Assembly (NCBI RefSeq): GCF_030418305.1
Contig: NZ_JAUHPX010000005.1
Coordinates: forward strand, 62,001 to 126,000
Direction of reading: 5' to 3'
DNA: 64,000 nt
From: Demequina lignilytica
GTDB lineage: Bacteria; Actinomycetota; Actinomycetes; Actinomycetales; Demequinaceae
The first letter of the stretch is position 1. Every line of letters begins with the position of its first letter. The notes below the pieces were generated by a model that saw only the letters and a list, made by a program, of their open reading frames with translations, did not search any database and had not been told where the DNA came from. Below, piece after piece: positions 8,096-17,070 of this stretch. The translations under genes were made by a program, and so were the position numbers.

Positions 8096-9460
8096 GTGAG
8101 CGACAAGGACCAGACGAACAAGGCCCGCACCGGGCGCCCCACCACCACGGAGTTCAAGGACTTCATGGGAGCGCACTGGGCGCCGCACGAGGACGTCGAG
8201 GTCACCAGGATCGCCGCGGCGCCCTACGCCGCCGCCCGTCGCGAGCGCCTCAGCGCGCGCTTCCCCGGCGAGCGCATCGTCGTGCCGGCGGGCACCCTGA
8301 AGACGCGCTCCAACGACACGGACTATCGTTTCCGCCCCTCCTCGGACTTCGCGTACCTCACCGGTCTGGGCGTGGACCACGAGCCCGGCGCGATCCTGGT
8401 GATGGAGCCGCGTGAGGCCGGCGGGCACGACTCGACGCTGTACCTGGTCCCGCCCGCGCAGCCCGGCGACGAGGGCTTCTACTCCGACCCCGCCGCGGGC
8501 GAGTTCTGGATCGGGCGCCGCCCGGGCCTCGAGGAGTTCGCGGCCATGACCGGGATCGCGACGGCGCGCCTGTCCGAGCTGCCCAAGATCCGCACCGCGA
8601 GCCAGCCGCACAAGAAGGTCCGCGTCGCGCTCGCCGAGATGCGGTTCGTGAAGGACGAGTACGAGGTCCAGCAGCTGCGCGACGCCGTGGACGCCACGGT
8701 CGCCGGCTTCGAGCGCGCGATCGGACAGCTGCCCCGCGCCATCGCCCACAAGCGCGGCGAGCGGGTCATCGAGGCGACCTTCGACGGCCATGCTCGCGAG
8801 GAGGGCAACGCGGTCGGCTACGAGACCATCGCCGCGGCCGGACCGCACGCGACCACCCTGCATTGGATCGCGAACACCGGCCAGGTGCGCGAGGGCGACC
8901 TGCTGCTGCTCGACGCGGGTGTCGAGGTCGAGAGCCTCTACACCGCCGACGTCACGCGCACGTTCCCGATCGGGGGCGAGTTCACGCCGCTCCAGCGCCG
9001 CGTCTACCAGATCGTCCTCGAGGCGGCCGACGCGGCGTTCGCCGCGGCGCGCCCCGGCGCCCGGTTCCTCGACGTGCACTTCGCCGCGGTCGAGGTGATC
9101 GAGAAGCGCCTCACGGAGTGGGGCATCGCCCCCTCATCCGAGGACCCGGAGTCGAAGCTGTTCCGGCGCTGGATGGTGCACGGCACCTCGCACCACCTCG
9201 GGATCGACGTCCACGACTGCGCCGAGGCGAAGCGCGAGCTCTACATGGAGGGCGTGCTCGAGCCGGGCATGGTGTTCACCATCGAGCCGGGCCTGTACTT
9301 CCAGGAGGGCGACCTGGCCGCCCCCGAGGAGCTGCGCGGGATCGGCATCCGCATCGAGGACGACGTGCTCATGACCGAGGACGGTGTCGAGAACCTGTCC
9401 GCGGCGCTGCCGCGCGACCCCGATGCCGTCGAGGCGTGGATGCGGAGCCTCCGCGGCTGA
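8096..9460 (+). CDS. pepP: Aminopeptidase P (Xaa-Pro aminopeptidase, M24B)
   Basis: The 454-residue protein has the N-terminal AMP_N domain (residues about 35-190, with FRPSSDFAYLTG) and a C-terminal pita-bread M24 domain. The five dinuclear metal ligands are in place: LLLLDAGVE and TADVTRTF (two Asp), HGTSHHLG (His), TIEPGLYF (Glu) and RIEDDVL (Glu). It removes N-terminal residues preceding proline in the cytoplasm. The GTG at 8096 starts VSDKDQTNK; no ribosome-binding site is seen and GACCAT lies 6 nt upstream, so it may be leaderless. It ends 3 bp from the convergent DUF3800 gene. Confidence 0.92.
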   Translation: MSDKDQTNKARTGRPTTTEFKDFMGAHWAPHEDVEVTRIAAAPYAAARRERLSARFPGERIVVPAGTLKTRSNDTDYRFRPSSDFAYLTGLGVDHEPGAILVMEPREAGGHDSTLYLVPPAQPGDEGFYSDPAAGEFWIGRRPGLEEFAAMTGIATARLSELPKIRTASQPHKKVRVALAEMRFVKDEYEVQQLRDAVDATVAGFERAIGQLPRAIAHKRGERVIEATFDGHAREEGNAVGYETIAAAGPHATTLHWIANTGQVREGDLLLLDAGVEVESLYTADVTRTFPIGGEFTPLQRRVYQIVLEAADAAFAAARPGARFLDVHFAAVEVIEKRLTEWGIAPSSEDPESKLFRRWMVHGTSHHLGIDVHDCAEAKRELYMEGVLEPGMVFTIEPGLYFQEGDLAAPEELRGIGIRIEDDVLMTEDGVENLSAALPRDPDAVEAWMRSLRG

Positions 9461-9463
9461 CGG

Positions 9464-10330
9464 TCACGCGACCGGCGGGTAGCGCCCCGGGTCCGGATGC
9501 ACGATGATCCCGCCACGCTGCACCTTGGTGGTGTTCCAGTGCTCGGCGAAGCATGGCTCGATCTTGTCCCACAGGAAGTTCGCCCCCTGCGGCGGACCCC
9601 CGACCTTGTACCACTCGTAGGTCGCGTAGGCCACCAGGTCGGGGAGCTGGATCAGCTCGCGGTCCCACGTCGACAGCGACGAGTCGATCCACACGGGCTT
9701 GTCGATGAGGAGCCGGAAGTTGGGCTTGGTGCTGCGGCGTGCGGCGAGCCCGTCGAGGTCGCCCTTCATGGCACCGGACCTGAAGTACGCCTCGTGCTCG
9801 TCCTGCTGGTCGGCCACGAAGAGCCCGCCCTCGCCCTCGTTGACCTGGTCGAGGGTGAGGGCGACACGCTCGTAGAGCCGCGAGTAGGCGGCGCCGATCA
9901 CCGTCGACGTGTCCTCCCGCTCGACCATCGCGAGCTTGTCCACCACCGTCGCGAACACCAGCGGACGGAACTTCGCGAAGATCTGTCCCAGGTTGTGGAG
10001 GAGCTCGTCCACCTTGTCGCGCGCCAGCAACGCCGAGTAGCCCGCGGGGAGGCGGCCCATCCGCTCGCCGTCGCGGTGGCGCACCACGTGCGCGAGGAAC
10101 GTGCCCTTGAGCTCGGTGTCGTTCCACGGCCGGTCCATCGCGCCCTCGCCGAAGCAGCGGTACTTCGCCTCCCGCAACTCGAGCGCGAGCCGCGCGCGGG
10201 ACGAGTCGTGGATGCCCACCGCCGCGAGCACGAACAGGTCGCTCGAGCCCTGCGGCCGCGTGCGGCCGTGCCGCGGGGTGGTGAAGCTCATCGACGTCCC
10301 GCCGGACTCGTCCACGTAGAACAGCAGCAT
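9464..10330 (-). CDS. DUF3800 family protein (RNase H-like fold predicted)
   Basis: This 288-residue protein opens with [10 protein letters not shown], the hallmark of DUF3800, and keeps the other family signatures: ELKG (about residue 77), VADQQDEHE and [13 protein letters not shown] near the C-terminus. The acidic residues in these motifs could form an RNase H-like metal site. Some relatives sit in mobile or defence islands, but here the neighbours are housekeeping genes. The start at 10330 is chosen for a clean AAGGAGG ribosome-binding site 7 nt upstream, rather than a start 21 nt earlier. Biological role unknown. Confidence 0.85.
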   Translation of the reverse strand: MLLFYVDESGGTSMSFTTPRHGRTRPQGSSDLFVLAAVGIHDSSRARLALELREAKYRCFGEGAMDRPWNDTELKGTFLAHVVRHRDGERMGRLPAGYSALLARDKVDELLHNLGQIFAKFRPLVFATVVDKLAMVEREDTSTVIGAAYSRLYERVALTLDQVNEGEGGLFVADQQDEHEAYFRSGAMKGDLDGLAARRSTKPNFRLLIDKPVWIDSSLSTWDRELIQLPDLVAYATYEWYKVGGPPQGANFLWDKIEPCFAEHWNTTKVQRGGIIVHPDPGRYPPVA

Positions 10331-10437
10331 CGTCAGCCCTCCTTCTCGCACGCTACCCGCACGGCGGGATCGGGCGCGCGGTGACGATGCTCCGGCCGCC
10401 CGGGCATAGCCCGCGCCGGGCGGGCGTTGGGCCGGGC

Positions 10438-11412
10438 ATGCCCCGCCTCTCCATGCTCGACCTCGCCTTCATCCCGCCCGGCGGCTCCGCCGCCGCCAGC
10501 CTCGCCCACTCGGTGGACCTCGCCCGGGTCGCCGAGCGCGCCGGCTACACGCGCGTCTGGTACGCCGAGCACCACGGGATGGCGACCATCGCCTCGTCCG
10601 CTCCGGCGGTGGTCATCGCGCACGTCGCGGCGCACACCTCGACCATCCGCCTGGGGGCCGGAGGCGTGATGCTGCCTCACCACTCGCCGCTCGTGATCGC
10701 CGAGCAGTTCGGCACGCTCGCCGAGCTCCACCCCGGGCGCATCGACCTCGGGCTGGGGCGCGCGCCGGGCGGCGATCGCGCCGTGTACACGGCGCTGCGA
10801 CGGTCTCCGGAGGCCTCGGACCGCTTCCCCGCGGACGTGGTCGAGCTGCAGGGGCTACTCGCGGGCGACGACCGTTCGGACGGCGTCCGAGCCACCCCAG
10901 GCGCCGACACCCGCGTCCCGCTGTACGTGCTCGGATCCTCGCTGTTCGGCGCGCAGCTCGCCGCCCGGTTGGGCCTGCCGTACGCGTTCGCCTCGCACTT
11001 CGCGCCGCAGGCCCTCACCGAGGCCGTCGCCCTGTACCGCGGCACCTACCAGCCGTCGCCCGCGCATCCGGCGCCGTATGTGATCGCCGGGGTCAACGTG
11101 GTCGCCGCCGAGGACGGGGACGATGCGCGGGAGCAGCTCGCAGCCGCCCGGCGCCAGCGGGTGCGCTCGATGATCGCCCGCGGCCCCGTCGCGAGGGACC
11201 ACAGCGACCAGGAGATCGACGCGTTCCTCGCCACACCGCAGGGCGCGTCCATCGCCACGATGATGTCGAAGGCGGCGGTCGGGACCCCCGCCGAGGTTCG
11301 CGCGAGCCTCGAGTCGTTCGCGGAGGAGGCCCGCGCCGACGAGCTCATCACCGTGCACCCGTCGCTCGACCCGGCGGCACGGCTGCGGTCCGTGGAGCTC
11401 GCCGCGGCGTGA
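10438..11412 (+). CDS. LLM-class flavin-dependent oxidoreductase
   Basis: The 324-residue protein begins [12 protein letters not shown] and carries the bacterial luciferase-like TIM barrel signatures [26 protein letters not shown] and LGLGRAPG. It most resembles the YhbW-like MsnO8 subgroup, oxidoreductases that use reduced FMN or F420; substrate cannot be read from sequence. The ATG at 10438 is preferred over an upstream GTG at 10381 because family members start with a short strand before the first barrel strand. It is convergent with the MocR regulator, 9 bp apart. Confidence 0.85.
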   Translation: MPRLSMLDLAFIPPGGSAAASLAHSVDLARVAERAGYTRVWYAEHHGMATIASSAPAVVIAHVAAHTSTIRLGAGGVMLPHHSPLVIAEQFGTLAELHPGRIDLGLGRAPGGDRAVYTALRRSPEASDRFPADVVELQGLLAGDDRSDGVRATPGADTRVPLYVLGSSLFGAQLAARLGLPYAFASHFAPQALTEAVALYRGTYQPSPAHPAPYVIAGVNVVAAEDGDDAREQLAAARRQRVRSMIARGPVARDHSDQEIDAFLATPQGASIATMMSKAAVGTPAEVRASLESFAEEARADELITVHPSLDPAARLRSVELAAA

Positions 11413-11421
11413 GGCCGGACG

Positions 11422-12822
11422 TCAGGCCGCGCGCTCCGCGAGGGTCTTGATGCCGAGCCGCATCTGCTCGGGCGGCAGGTAGAACGGCAGCCGGAAGCGG
11501 TCCGATCCCTGACCAGGCACCACGCAGAAGGCAGCGCCGGCGACCACGGGGACGCCCGCGCGCTCGGCGCGCTCGGCGAAGCGCTCGGCGGAGACGCCGG
11601 GCATCCGCACCCACAGGCTCGGACCCCCCGCGGGCCGCACGTGCTCCCAGTCGAGTCCGGCCTCGCCTATCGCGGCCTCGGTTGCCGCGAGCGACTCCCG
11701 CAGGCTGTCGAGGCGCCACGCGAGCGCCGCGTCGAAGTGCTCGCGCAGCAGCACCGCGCCCATGCGCTGGAACATTGCCGGGCTGCCGAGATCCATCGCC
11801 GCGCGCCGATGACGCAGCTGCGCCGCCAGGGTCGCGTTCGTGTGCAACCAGCCGATCCGCAGCCCTCCCCAGAACACCTTCGACATCCCGCCGATGGTCA
11901 CCACCGACGCACGCGTGCCCAGCGAGGCGAACGGGCGCCGCCGACGTCCGTCGAGGGCGAGCTCCCCGATGGTGCGGTCGTCGATCACGGTGGTCTCGCT
12001 CGCCGCGGCGGCCTCGAGCAGGCGGACGGCCTGCTCCTCGGCGAGAGCCGTCCCGGTCGGGTTGTTGAACGTGGTGACGTACGCGACGTCGGGCAGCGCC
12101 GCACGGAGCATCTTGACCGCGCCGTCGACGTCGAGCCCCCGCTCCGTCATCGGCAGCGCGAACGGGCGCGAGCCGGCCGCGGCGATGGCGTCGAAGACCC
12201 CGGGGTAGGTCACCCCCTCGAGCGCGACCGGCGTGTTCGGCCCGGCGAGCGCCGTGAGCGCCAGCCACAGCGCCTGCTGCGCGCCCGCGGTCACCACCAC
12301 CTCGTCGGGCCGCGCGGGGACGCCCGACGCGCGCAGGTGGTCGGTGATCGCCAGGGTGAGGTCGCGGTCCCCCAGCGCCGCATAGCCGTTGCCGATCGCG
12401 GCCAGCCCTCCGAGGAAGGCCTCGGGGCGGGCCAGCGCCTCGGCGACCACCGGGGCGGGCGGCGGCGAGGCGGTGTTGAGGGCCACGAGCGGCTCCTGCT
12501 GGCCCACGAGGATGCGCGAGAAGCGGTCCTGCGCGGTGAGCGCGGAGACGCCGCGCGACCGCGTGCCCAGGCGAGGCGCGGAGCCGGGGGACGCGTCGAG
12601 CCATCCCTGGTCACGCAAGCGCTGGTACGCGGCGGTGACCGTGTTGCGGGAGAGGTGGAGGCGGGTCGCTAGCGCGCGCTCGGACGGCATCCGCGCGCCG
12701 TGCTCGAGCGAGCCGGCCTCCGCGAGCGCCACGATGGCGTCCGCGAGCTGCTGGTAGAGCGGGCCCGTGCCCGAGCGCCAGTGGTCGAGGACTCCCGAGA
12801 GCTGGTCGGCGGTGGTGCGCAT
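11422..12822 (-). CDS. MocR-type (GntR/aminotransferase fusion) transcriptional regulator
   Basis: The 466-residue protein joins an N-terminal GntR winged helix (PLYQQLADAIV...PSERALATRLHLSRNTVTAAYQRL, residues about 17-75) to a type I aminotransferase domain. The PLP lysine is in GGMSKVFWGGLRIGW; the cofactor-binding NNPTG motif is also present. MocR proteins sense PLP or amino-acid derivatives and usually act on the divergent neighbour. Here that is a PLP-dependent decarboxylase, and a 25-bp inverted repeat lies between them. The start at 12822 gives the usual short N-terminus and has TGTGAT 6 nt upstream (leaderless). Confidence 0.9.
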   Translation of the reverse strand: MRTTADQLSGVLDHWRSGTGPLYQQLADAIVALAEAGSLEHGARMPSERALATRLHLSRNTVTAAYQRLRDQGWLDASPGSAPRLGTRSRGVSALTAQDRFSRILVGQQEPLVALNTASPPPAPVVAEALARPEAFLGGLAAIGNGYAALGDRDLTLAITDHLRASGVPARPDEVVVTAGAQQALWLALTALAGPNTPVALEGVTYPGVFDAIAAAGSRPFALPMTERGLDVDGAVKMLRAALPDVAYVTTFNNPTGTALAEEQAVRLLEAAAASETTVIDDRTIGELALDGRRRRPFASLGTRASVVTIGGMSKVFWGGLRIGWLHTNATLAAQLRHRRAAMDLGSPAMFQRMGAVLLREHFDAALAWRLDSLRESLAATEAAIGEAGLDWEHVRPAGGPSLWVRMPGVSAERFAERAERAGVPVVAGAAFCVVPGQGSDRFRLPFYLPPEQMRLGIKTLAERAA

Positions 12823-12828
12823 GGGTCC

Positions 12829-12858
12829 ATCACAGCGCGAAGTGGCCCCCGAGAACAA
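12829..12858 (-). promoter_or_regulatory. Promoter of the MocR gene (leaderless)
   Basis: On the minus strand TTGTTC (12853-12858) and TGTGAT (12829-12834) are separated by 18 bp, and the ATG at 12822 follows 6 nt later. The -35 box abuts the inverted repeat at 12859-12883, which would allow autoregulation. Confidence 0.5.
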
Positions 12859-12883
12859 GGGCCAGGACCTTTGGTTCTGGCCC
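12859..12883. promoter_or_regulatory. Inverted repeat, candidate MocR operator
   Basis: GGGCCAGGACC, TTT, GGTTCTGGCCC form 11-bp arms with one mismatch in the 98-bp gap between the divergent MocR and decarboxylase genes. It lies just upstream of both likely promoters, where a regulator could repress one and activate the other. Confidence 0.6.
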
Positions 12884-12908
12884 TGGAGCAGCGGTGCCAC
12901 CGCAGGCA

Positions 12909-12914
12909 TACGAT
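12909..12914 (+). promoter_or_regulatory. -10 box of a leaderless promoter (PLP decarboxylase)
   Basis: TACGAT is followed by 6 nt and the ATG at 12921. No good -35 box is visible, which would fit an activator-dependent promoter. Confidence 0.55.
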
Positions 12915-12920
12915 CGGGAG

Positions 12921-14348
12921 ATGGACGCCCCGGAACCCACCGTCGCCGCCGTGCCCGCGAGTCTCGCCGCACGCGCCACGCTCGTCTCCGATGCCGCGCG
13001 CCGCGCGAGCGCGTACCTGACCGGCCTCGAGCATCGTCCCGTCGCCCCGCCCGCCGATGCGGTCGCGGCGCTCGCGGCCTTCCGCCGACCTCTCCAGACG
13101 GCGCCGCGCGACGCCCGCGACGTGCTCGCGGAGCTCGACGCGCTCGGCTCCCCGGCCACGATGGCGCAGGCGCGCGGACGGTACTTCGGGTTCGTCAACG
13201 GCGGCGTCGACGCCGCCGCGGGCGCCGCCTCCGTCCTCGCCGGACAGTGGGATCAGAACGCCGCGCTCCCGGTGATGTCACCGGTCGCCGCGGTGCTCGA
13301 CGAGGTCGCCGCCGCATGGGTGGTCGACCTGCTCGGACTCCCGGCCGGGGCGACCGCGACGTTCACCCCGGGCGCGACCCTCGCCAACCTCACGGGGATC
13401 CTCGCCGGCCGCGACGCGCTCCTCGCCCGCGCCGGCTGGGACGCGTCCGCGCAAGGACTGTTCGGCGCGCCCCCGATCCGCGTGATCACCGGCGAGGAGT
13501 GCCACGTCTCGGCGCTCAAGGCGCTGCGCCTCGCCGGGCTCGGGGTGGACCGCGTGGAGCGGGTCCCCACGGACGCGACCGGAGCGGTGATCGCCGATGC
13601 CTTCCCCGGGGACACCGACCACCTCACGCTGGTGGTGCTGCAGGCCGGCAACGTCAACACAGGCGCCTCGGATCCGTTCGCGCGGATCATCCCCCGGGTT
13701 CGGGAGCGCGGCGGCTGGGTCCACGTCGACGGCGCCTTCGGCATGTGGGCAGCCGTCGCTCCGGGGCTGCGAGACGCCGTCGCCGGCATGGAGCTCGCCG
13801 ACTCCTGGGGCACCGACGCCCACAAGTGGCTGAACGTGCCGTACGACTCGGGCATCGCGATCGTCCGCGAGCGCGCCGACCTCGAGCGCGCGATGTCGAT
13901 GCGTGCGGCCTACCTCCCGGAGACGGGCGACCGGGAGGCCATGCATCTGGGGATGCAGATGTCGCAGCGCGCCCGCGGGATCGAGACGTGGGCGATGCTC
14001 GCCGCGAACGGGCGCGACGGCGTCGCCGACCTGATCGGGCGCACCTGCGCCCATGCGCGTGACCTGGCGGCGCTTCTCGAGGCTGGCGGCGCGGAGATCC
14101 TGGCGCCGGTCGCGCTGAATCAGGTGCTGGTCGCCTTCGGCGCCGCGACGGGCGGCACCGGTGACGATGCGGTGACGGACGCGGTCATCGGCCTCGTGCA
14201 GCAGGAGGGCGCCCTGTGGGCCGGAGGCACGGTCTGGAAGGGTCGCCACGCGATGCGACTGTCCGTGTCGGACCAGGCGACCACGCGCGACGACGTCCAC
14301 GTGAGCGCCTCCGCGATCCTCGACGCGTGGACCCGGGTGCGCGGCTGA
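12921..14348 (+). CDS. PLP-dependent group II amino-acid decarboxylase family protein
   Basis: The 475-residue protein shows the fold-type I decarboxylase pattern: a glycine-rich phosphate-binding stretch (FTPGATLANLTG), ECHVSALKAL with the ring-stacking histidine, HVDGAFGMWA with the pyridine-binding aspartate and GTDAHKWLNVPYD with the PLP lysine. The last motif is typical of the aromatic-L-amino-acid/tyrosine decarboxylase relatives. Its true substrate is not evident. It is divergent from a MocR regulator, its likely controller. The ATG at 12921 is supported by a TACGAT box 6 nt upstream. An earlier in-frame GTG at 12894 is less likely. Confidence 0.87.
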   Translation: MDAPEPTVAAVPASLAARATLVSDAARRASAYLTGLEHRPVAPPADAVAALAAFRRPLQTAPRDARDVLAELDALGSPATMAQARGRYFGFVNGGVDAAAGAASVLAGQWDQNAALPVMSPVAAVLDEVAAAWVVDLLGLPAGATATFTPGATLANLTGILAGRDALLARAGWDASAQGLFGAPPIRVITGEECHVSALKALRLAGLGVDRVERVPTDATGAVIADAFPGDTDHLTLVVLQAGNVNTGASDPFARIIPRVRERGGWVHVDGAFGMWAAVAPGLRDAVAGMELADSWGTDAHKWLNVPYDSGIAIVRERADLERAMSMRAAYLPETGDREAMHLGMQMSQRARGIETWAMLAANGRDGVADLIGRTCAHARDLAALLEAGGAEILAPVALNQVLVAFGAATGGTGDDAVTDAVIGLVQQEGALWAGGTVWKGRHAMRLSVSDQATTRDDVHVSASAILDAWTRVRG

Positions 14349-14400
14349 CGCGCGCGTCCGGCCCCGCGCCGGGGTCCCCGGTCGTGCCGGATCGCGGGAC

Positions 14401-14406
14401 TACGCT
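14401..14406 (+). promoter_or_regulatory. -10 box of a leaderless promoter (MgtE_N/CBS gene)
   Basis: TACGCT is followed by 6 nt and the ATG at 14413, with no ribosome-binding site. Confidence 0.6.
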
Positions 14407-14412
14407 GGGCGC

Positions 14413-15702
14413 ATGAGCACCGCAGTCGACCGCGTCTACGTCGCGCGTCTCGCGGGCACCCCGGTCTTCGATCCCATCGGCGACGCGGTGGGCCGCGTCC
14501 GCGACGTCGTCGTCGTCGTCCGGCGCACCGGTGGCCAGCCGCCGACGGCGGTCGGCCTGGTGGTCGAGGTGCCGGGTCGCCGGCGCGTCTTCATGCCGCT
14601 CACCCGCGTCACCTCCATCTCCCCGGGCCAGGTCATCTGCACCGGGGTGGTGAACCTGCGCCGCTTCAAGGCCCGCCAGGGCGAGTCCCTCGCGATCGCG
14701 GAGCTGTTCGAGCGCTCCGTGAAGCTCAAGGAGGACCGCTCGACGGCGTACATCGAGGACATCGCGATCGAGCAGGACAAGCTGAAGACCTGGCGCGTCA
14801 CCAAGCTCTACGTGCGCCGGGCGGAGCGGCGCAGGGGCGTCCTCGGCTTCTCGCGCCGTGGCGAGTCCCTGGTGGTCGATGCCGACCAGGTGACGGGTCT
14901 GTCCGTGCGCGACAAGAACCAGGGCGCCGCGCTGGTCATCGAGGCGTTCCAGGACCACAAGCCCGCCGACCTCGCGGCCGCGCTCATGGAGATGGCGCCG
15001 TCCCGCTCCGCGGAGATCGCCGCCGCTCTCGACGACGAGCGGCTCGCCGACGTGCTCGAGGAGCTGCCCGAGGAGGACCAGATCACGCTCCTCTCGACGC
15101 TCAAGTCCGAGCGTGCCGCGGACGTGCTCGAGGCCATGGACCCCGACGACGCGGCGGACCTCCTCGGCGACCTGCCGGCGGCCAAGGCGGCGGCGCTGCT
15201 CGAGCTGATGGAGCCCGAGGAGGCCCGCAACGTCGAGCAGCTCCTGGGCTACGAGGACGACACGGCCGGCGGCCTCATGACGACCGAGCCCGTCCTCGTG
15301 GGTCCCGAGACCTCCGTCGCCACATGCCTCGCGCTGGTGCGCAAGCAGGAGCTGGCGCCCGCGCTCGCCTCCATGGTGTTCGTGGTGCGGCCGCCCCTGG
15401 AGACCCCCACGGGTCGGTACATCGGGATGGTGCACATCCAGCGCCTGCTCCGCGAGCCGCCGCATGACCCGATCGGCAACTTCGTCGACCCGGCGATCGC
15501 ACCTCTGCACCCGGACGACCGTCTGTCCAACGTCGCCCGCCGCATGGCCGCGTACGACATCCTCGCGCTGCCCGTGGTGAGCGACGACCACCGCCTCGTC
15601 GGCGCCGTGTCGATCGACGATGTGCTCGACCACCTGCTGCCCAGCGACTGGCGCGAGCACATGGACGAGGACGAGCCCGCGGCGGGAGGTGCCCGTGGCT
15701 GA
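14413..15702 (+). CDS. Soluble MgtE N-terminal/CBS domain protein
   Basis: This 429-residue protein has the cytoplasmic half of a MgtE magnesium channel without its membrane half. Residues about 5-170 look like two PRC-barrel-like units (FDPIGDAVGRVRDVVV and AYIEDIAIEQ). Residues about 180-285 are the MgtE_N superhelix with repeated acidic LADVLEELPEED-type units. Residues about 285-420 are a CBS pair ending DILALPVVSDDHRLVGAVSIDDVLDHL. In MgtE these parts bind magnesium and gate the pore, so this protein may be a magnesium or nucleotide sensor. It overlaps the next gene, DUF1003, by 8 bp, which suggests a partner in the membrane. Confidence 0.85.
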   Translation: MSTAVDRVYVARLAGTPVFDPIGDAVGRVRDVVVVVRRTGGQPPTAVGLVVEVPGRRRVFMPLTRVTSISPGQVICTGVVNLRRFKARQGESLAIAELFERSVKLKEDRSTAYIEDIAIEQDKLKTWRVTKLYVRRAERRRGVLGFSRRGESLVVDADQVTGLSVRDKNQGAALVIEAFQDHKPADLAAALMEMAPSRSAEIAAALDDERLADVLEELPEEDQITLLSTLKSERAADVLEAMDPDDAADLLGDLPAAKAAALLELMEPEEARNVEQLLGYEDDTAGGLMTTEPVLVGPETSVATCLALVRKQELAPALASMVFVVRPPLETPTGRYIGMVHIQRLLREPPHDPIGNFVDPAIAPLHPDDRLSNVARRMAAYDILALPVVSDDHRLVGAVSIDDVLDHLLPSDWREHMDEDEPAAGGARG

Positions 15703-16258
15703 CGCACGTCTCGACCGCCCCAAGGGCGCCGAGCGCGGCCTGTTCCGGCGCCGCTCCAGCAACTCCGACCGCGTGGGCGTGGTGTCGGAGGGCATCGCGC
15801 GCTTCCTCGGCACCCCCCGCTTCCTCGTGTACCTCACGGTCTTCTGCGCCGCGTGGCTCGCGTGGAACACGTGGGCGCCCGAGGGCCTCCGCTTCGACTC
15901 GGCGGAGTTCGGCTACACCCTGCTCACCCTGATGCTGTCGCTGCAGGCGTCCTACGCCGCCCCGCTCATCCTGCTCGCCCAGAACCGGCAGGACGACCGC
16001 GACCGCGTCGCGGCGGAGCAGGACCGTCAGCGGGCCGAGCGCTCCCTCGCGGACACCGAGTACCTCGCCCGCGAGGTCGCGGCGCTCCGTCAGGCGATCA
16101 ACGAGACCGCGACCCGCGACTTCGTGCGCTCCGAGCTGCGCGCGCTGCTCGAGGAGCTCCGCGCCGAGGACGAGGCGGAGGAGGACGCCGGGGAGCGCCC
16201 CGAGCCCGCGCGCAAGCCGGCGCGACGTACCAAGGCCACGCCGACGCGCCCCTCCTGA
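15695..16258 (+). CDS. DUF1003 family membrane protein
   Basis: The 187-residue protein has the DUF1003 core: two membrane helices (FLVYLTVFCAAWLAWNTW and FGYTLLTLMLSLQASYAAPLILL) followed by a NRQDDRDR basic stretch, a coiled-coil region (residues about 100-150) and a charged C-terminus. The GTG at 15695 is favoured by a GGGAGG ribosome-binding site inside the end of the upstream gene, with which it overlaps. Co-transcription with the MgtE_N/CBS protein is common in actinobacteria. Function is unknown, possibly ion homeostasis. Confidence 0.88.
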   Translation: MADARLDRPKGAERGLFRRRSSNSDRVGVVSEGIARFLGTPRFLVYLTVFCAAWLAWNTWAPEGLRFDSAEFGYTLLTLMLSLQASYAAPLILLAQNRQDDRDRVAAEQDRQRAERSLADTEYLAREVAALRQAINETATRDFVRSELRALLEELRAEDEAEEDAGERPEPARKPARRTKATPTRPS

Positions 16259-16265
16259 ACCGCGC

Positions 16266-16889
16266 TCAGCCCCGCCGACGCTCGCTCACGAGCTGGGCGA
16301 CCACCACCGGCAGCACCGCGATCACGAGGAACACGTAGGCGACGGGCTGCGAGAACCAGTCCGCCACCAACGCGTGCACCTCCATCCCGGTGACCTGGAC
16401 GGCCCCGTCCGCGACGCGCCCCGCGGCCGCGCTCGCGGCGAGCGTCGAGGCCCACAGCACCGCGACGCCGTACTCGAGGGCCGCGATCGCGCCGGCCGCG
16501 AGACCGAGCCGAGCCGGCATCGCGCCGACCACCCCGGTGACGCCGAACCCGACGGCCGCCCCGATCAGCGGCGAGACCGCTCCGCCGATCGTCGTGTCGA
16601 CCACCAGGACGAGGCCCACCACCGCGGCGGCGACGAGCCCCAGACCCGCACCGGCGAGCAGGCCGGCCCCGGGCGCGCGCCGGGGCTGCGCAGGCTCCGC
16701 CACCACCGCCTCCGGGAGCCGCGGAGACGAGTCGATCTGCAGCTGCACCGCGTCCCACGCGGGCGGCATCGACCGGATGCCCGGCTGCTCGTCCGGCAGC
16801 TCCTCGGGCATGAACAGGCGCGGCGGGCGTTCGCGCGCAGGCTCGGCTGCGCGCGCGCTCGCAGGCGCGACGGAGTGATGCTCCGACAT
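16266..16889 (-). CDS. Hypothetical four-helix membrane protein
   Basis: This 207-residue protein has a soluble Pro/Ala-rich N-terminus of about 75 residues and four hydrophobic segments (about residues 75-97, 103-122, 127-150 and 182-201). No family motif is recognised. A GGGGGGAA stretch precedes the ATG at a plausible ribosome-binding distance. It is convergent with the DUF1003 gene, 7 bp apart, and divergent from mrp. The membrane call is firm; function is unknown. Confidence 0.7.
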   Translation of the reverse strand: MSEHHSVAPASARAAEPARERPPRLFMPEELPDEQPGIRSMPPAWDAVQLQIDSSPRLPEAVVAEPAQPRRAPGAGLLAGAGLGLVAAAVVGLVLVVDTTIGGAVSPLIGAAVGFGVTGVVGAMPARLGLAAGAIAALEYGVAVLWASTLAASAAAGRVADGAVQVTGMEVHALVADWFSQPVAYVFLVIAVLPVVVAQLVSERRRG

Positions 16890-17057
16890 GTGGTTCCCCC
16901 CAGCATGGTGACGCCACGATGCGTACGACGTGCCCCCTCAGGCACTTCTCGCACCGTATCGTCCCGCGACGTCGTGCGCGAGCATCCTGTGACGAACGCC
17001 GCATCGGCGCGTCGTCGACCGCCGCCCGGTCCGCACCGGAGCCGGGCGCGCACGGCC

Positions 17058-17063
17058 TACGAT
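17058..17063 (+). promoter_or_regulatory. -10 box of a leaderless promoter (mrp)
   Basis: TACGAT is followed by 7 nt and the ATG at 17071. This argues against the alternative ATG at 17062, which would lie within the -10 box. Confidence 0.55.
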
Positions 17064-17070
17064 GGACGCC

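Noticed and set aside
9464..14348. A defence island around DUF3800, the LLM enzyme and the decarboxylase
   Set aside because: The genes are on different strands with separate promoters, and base composition does not change; no defence partner is present.
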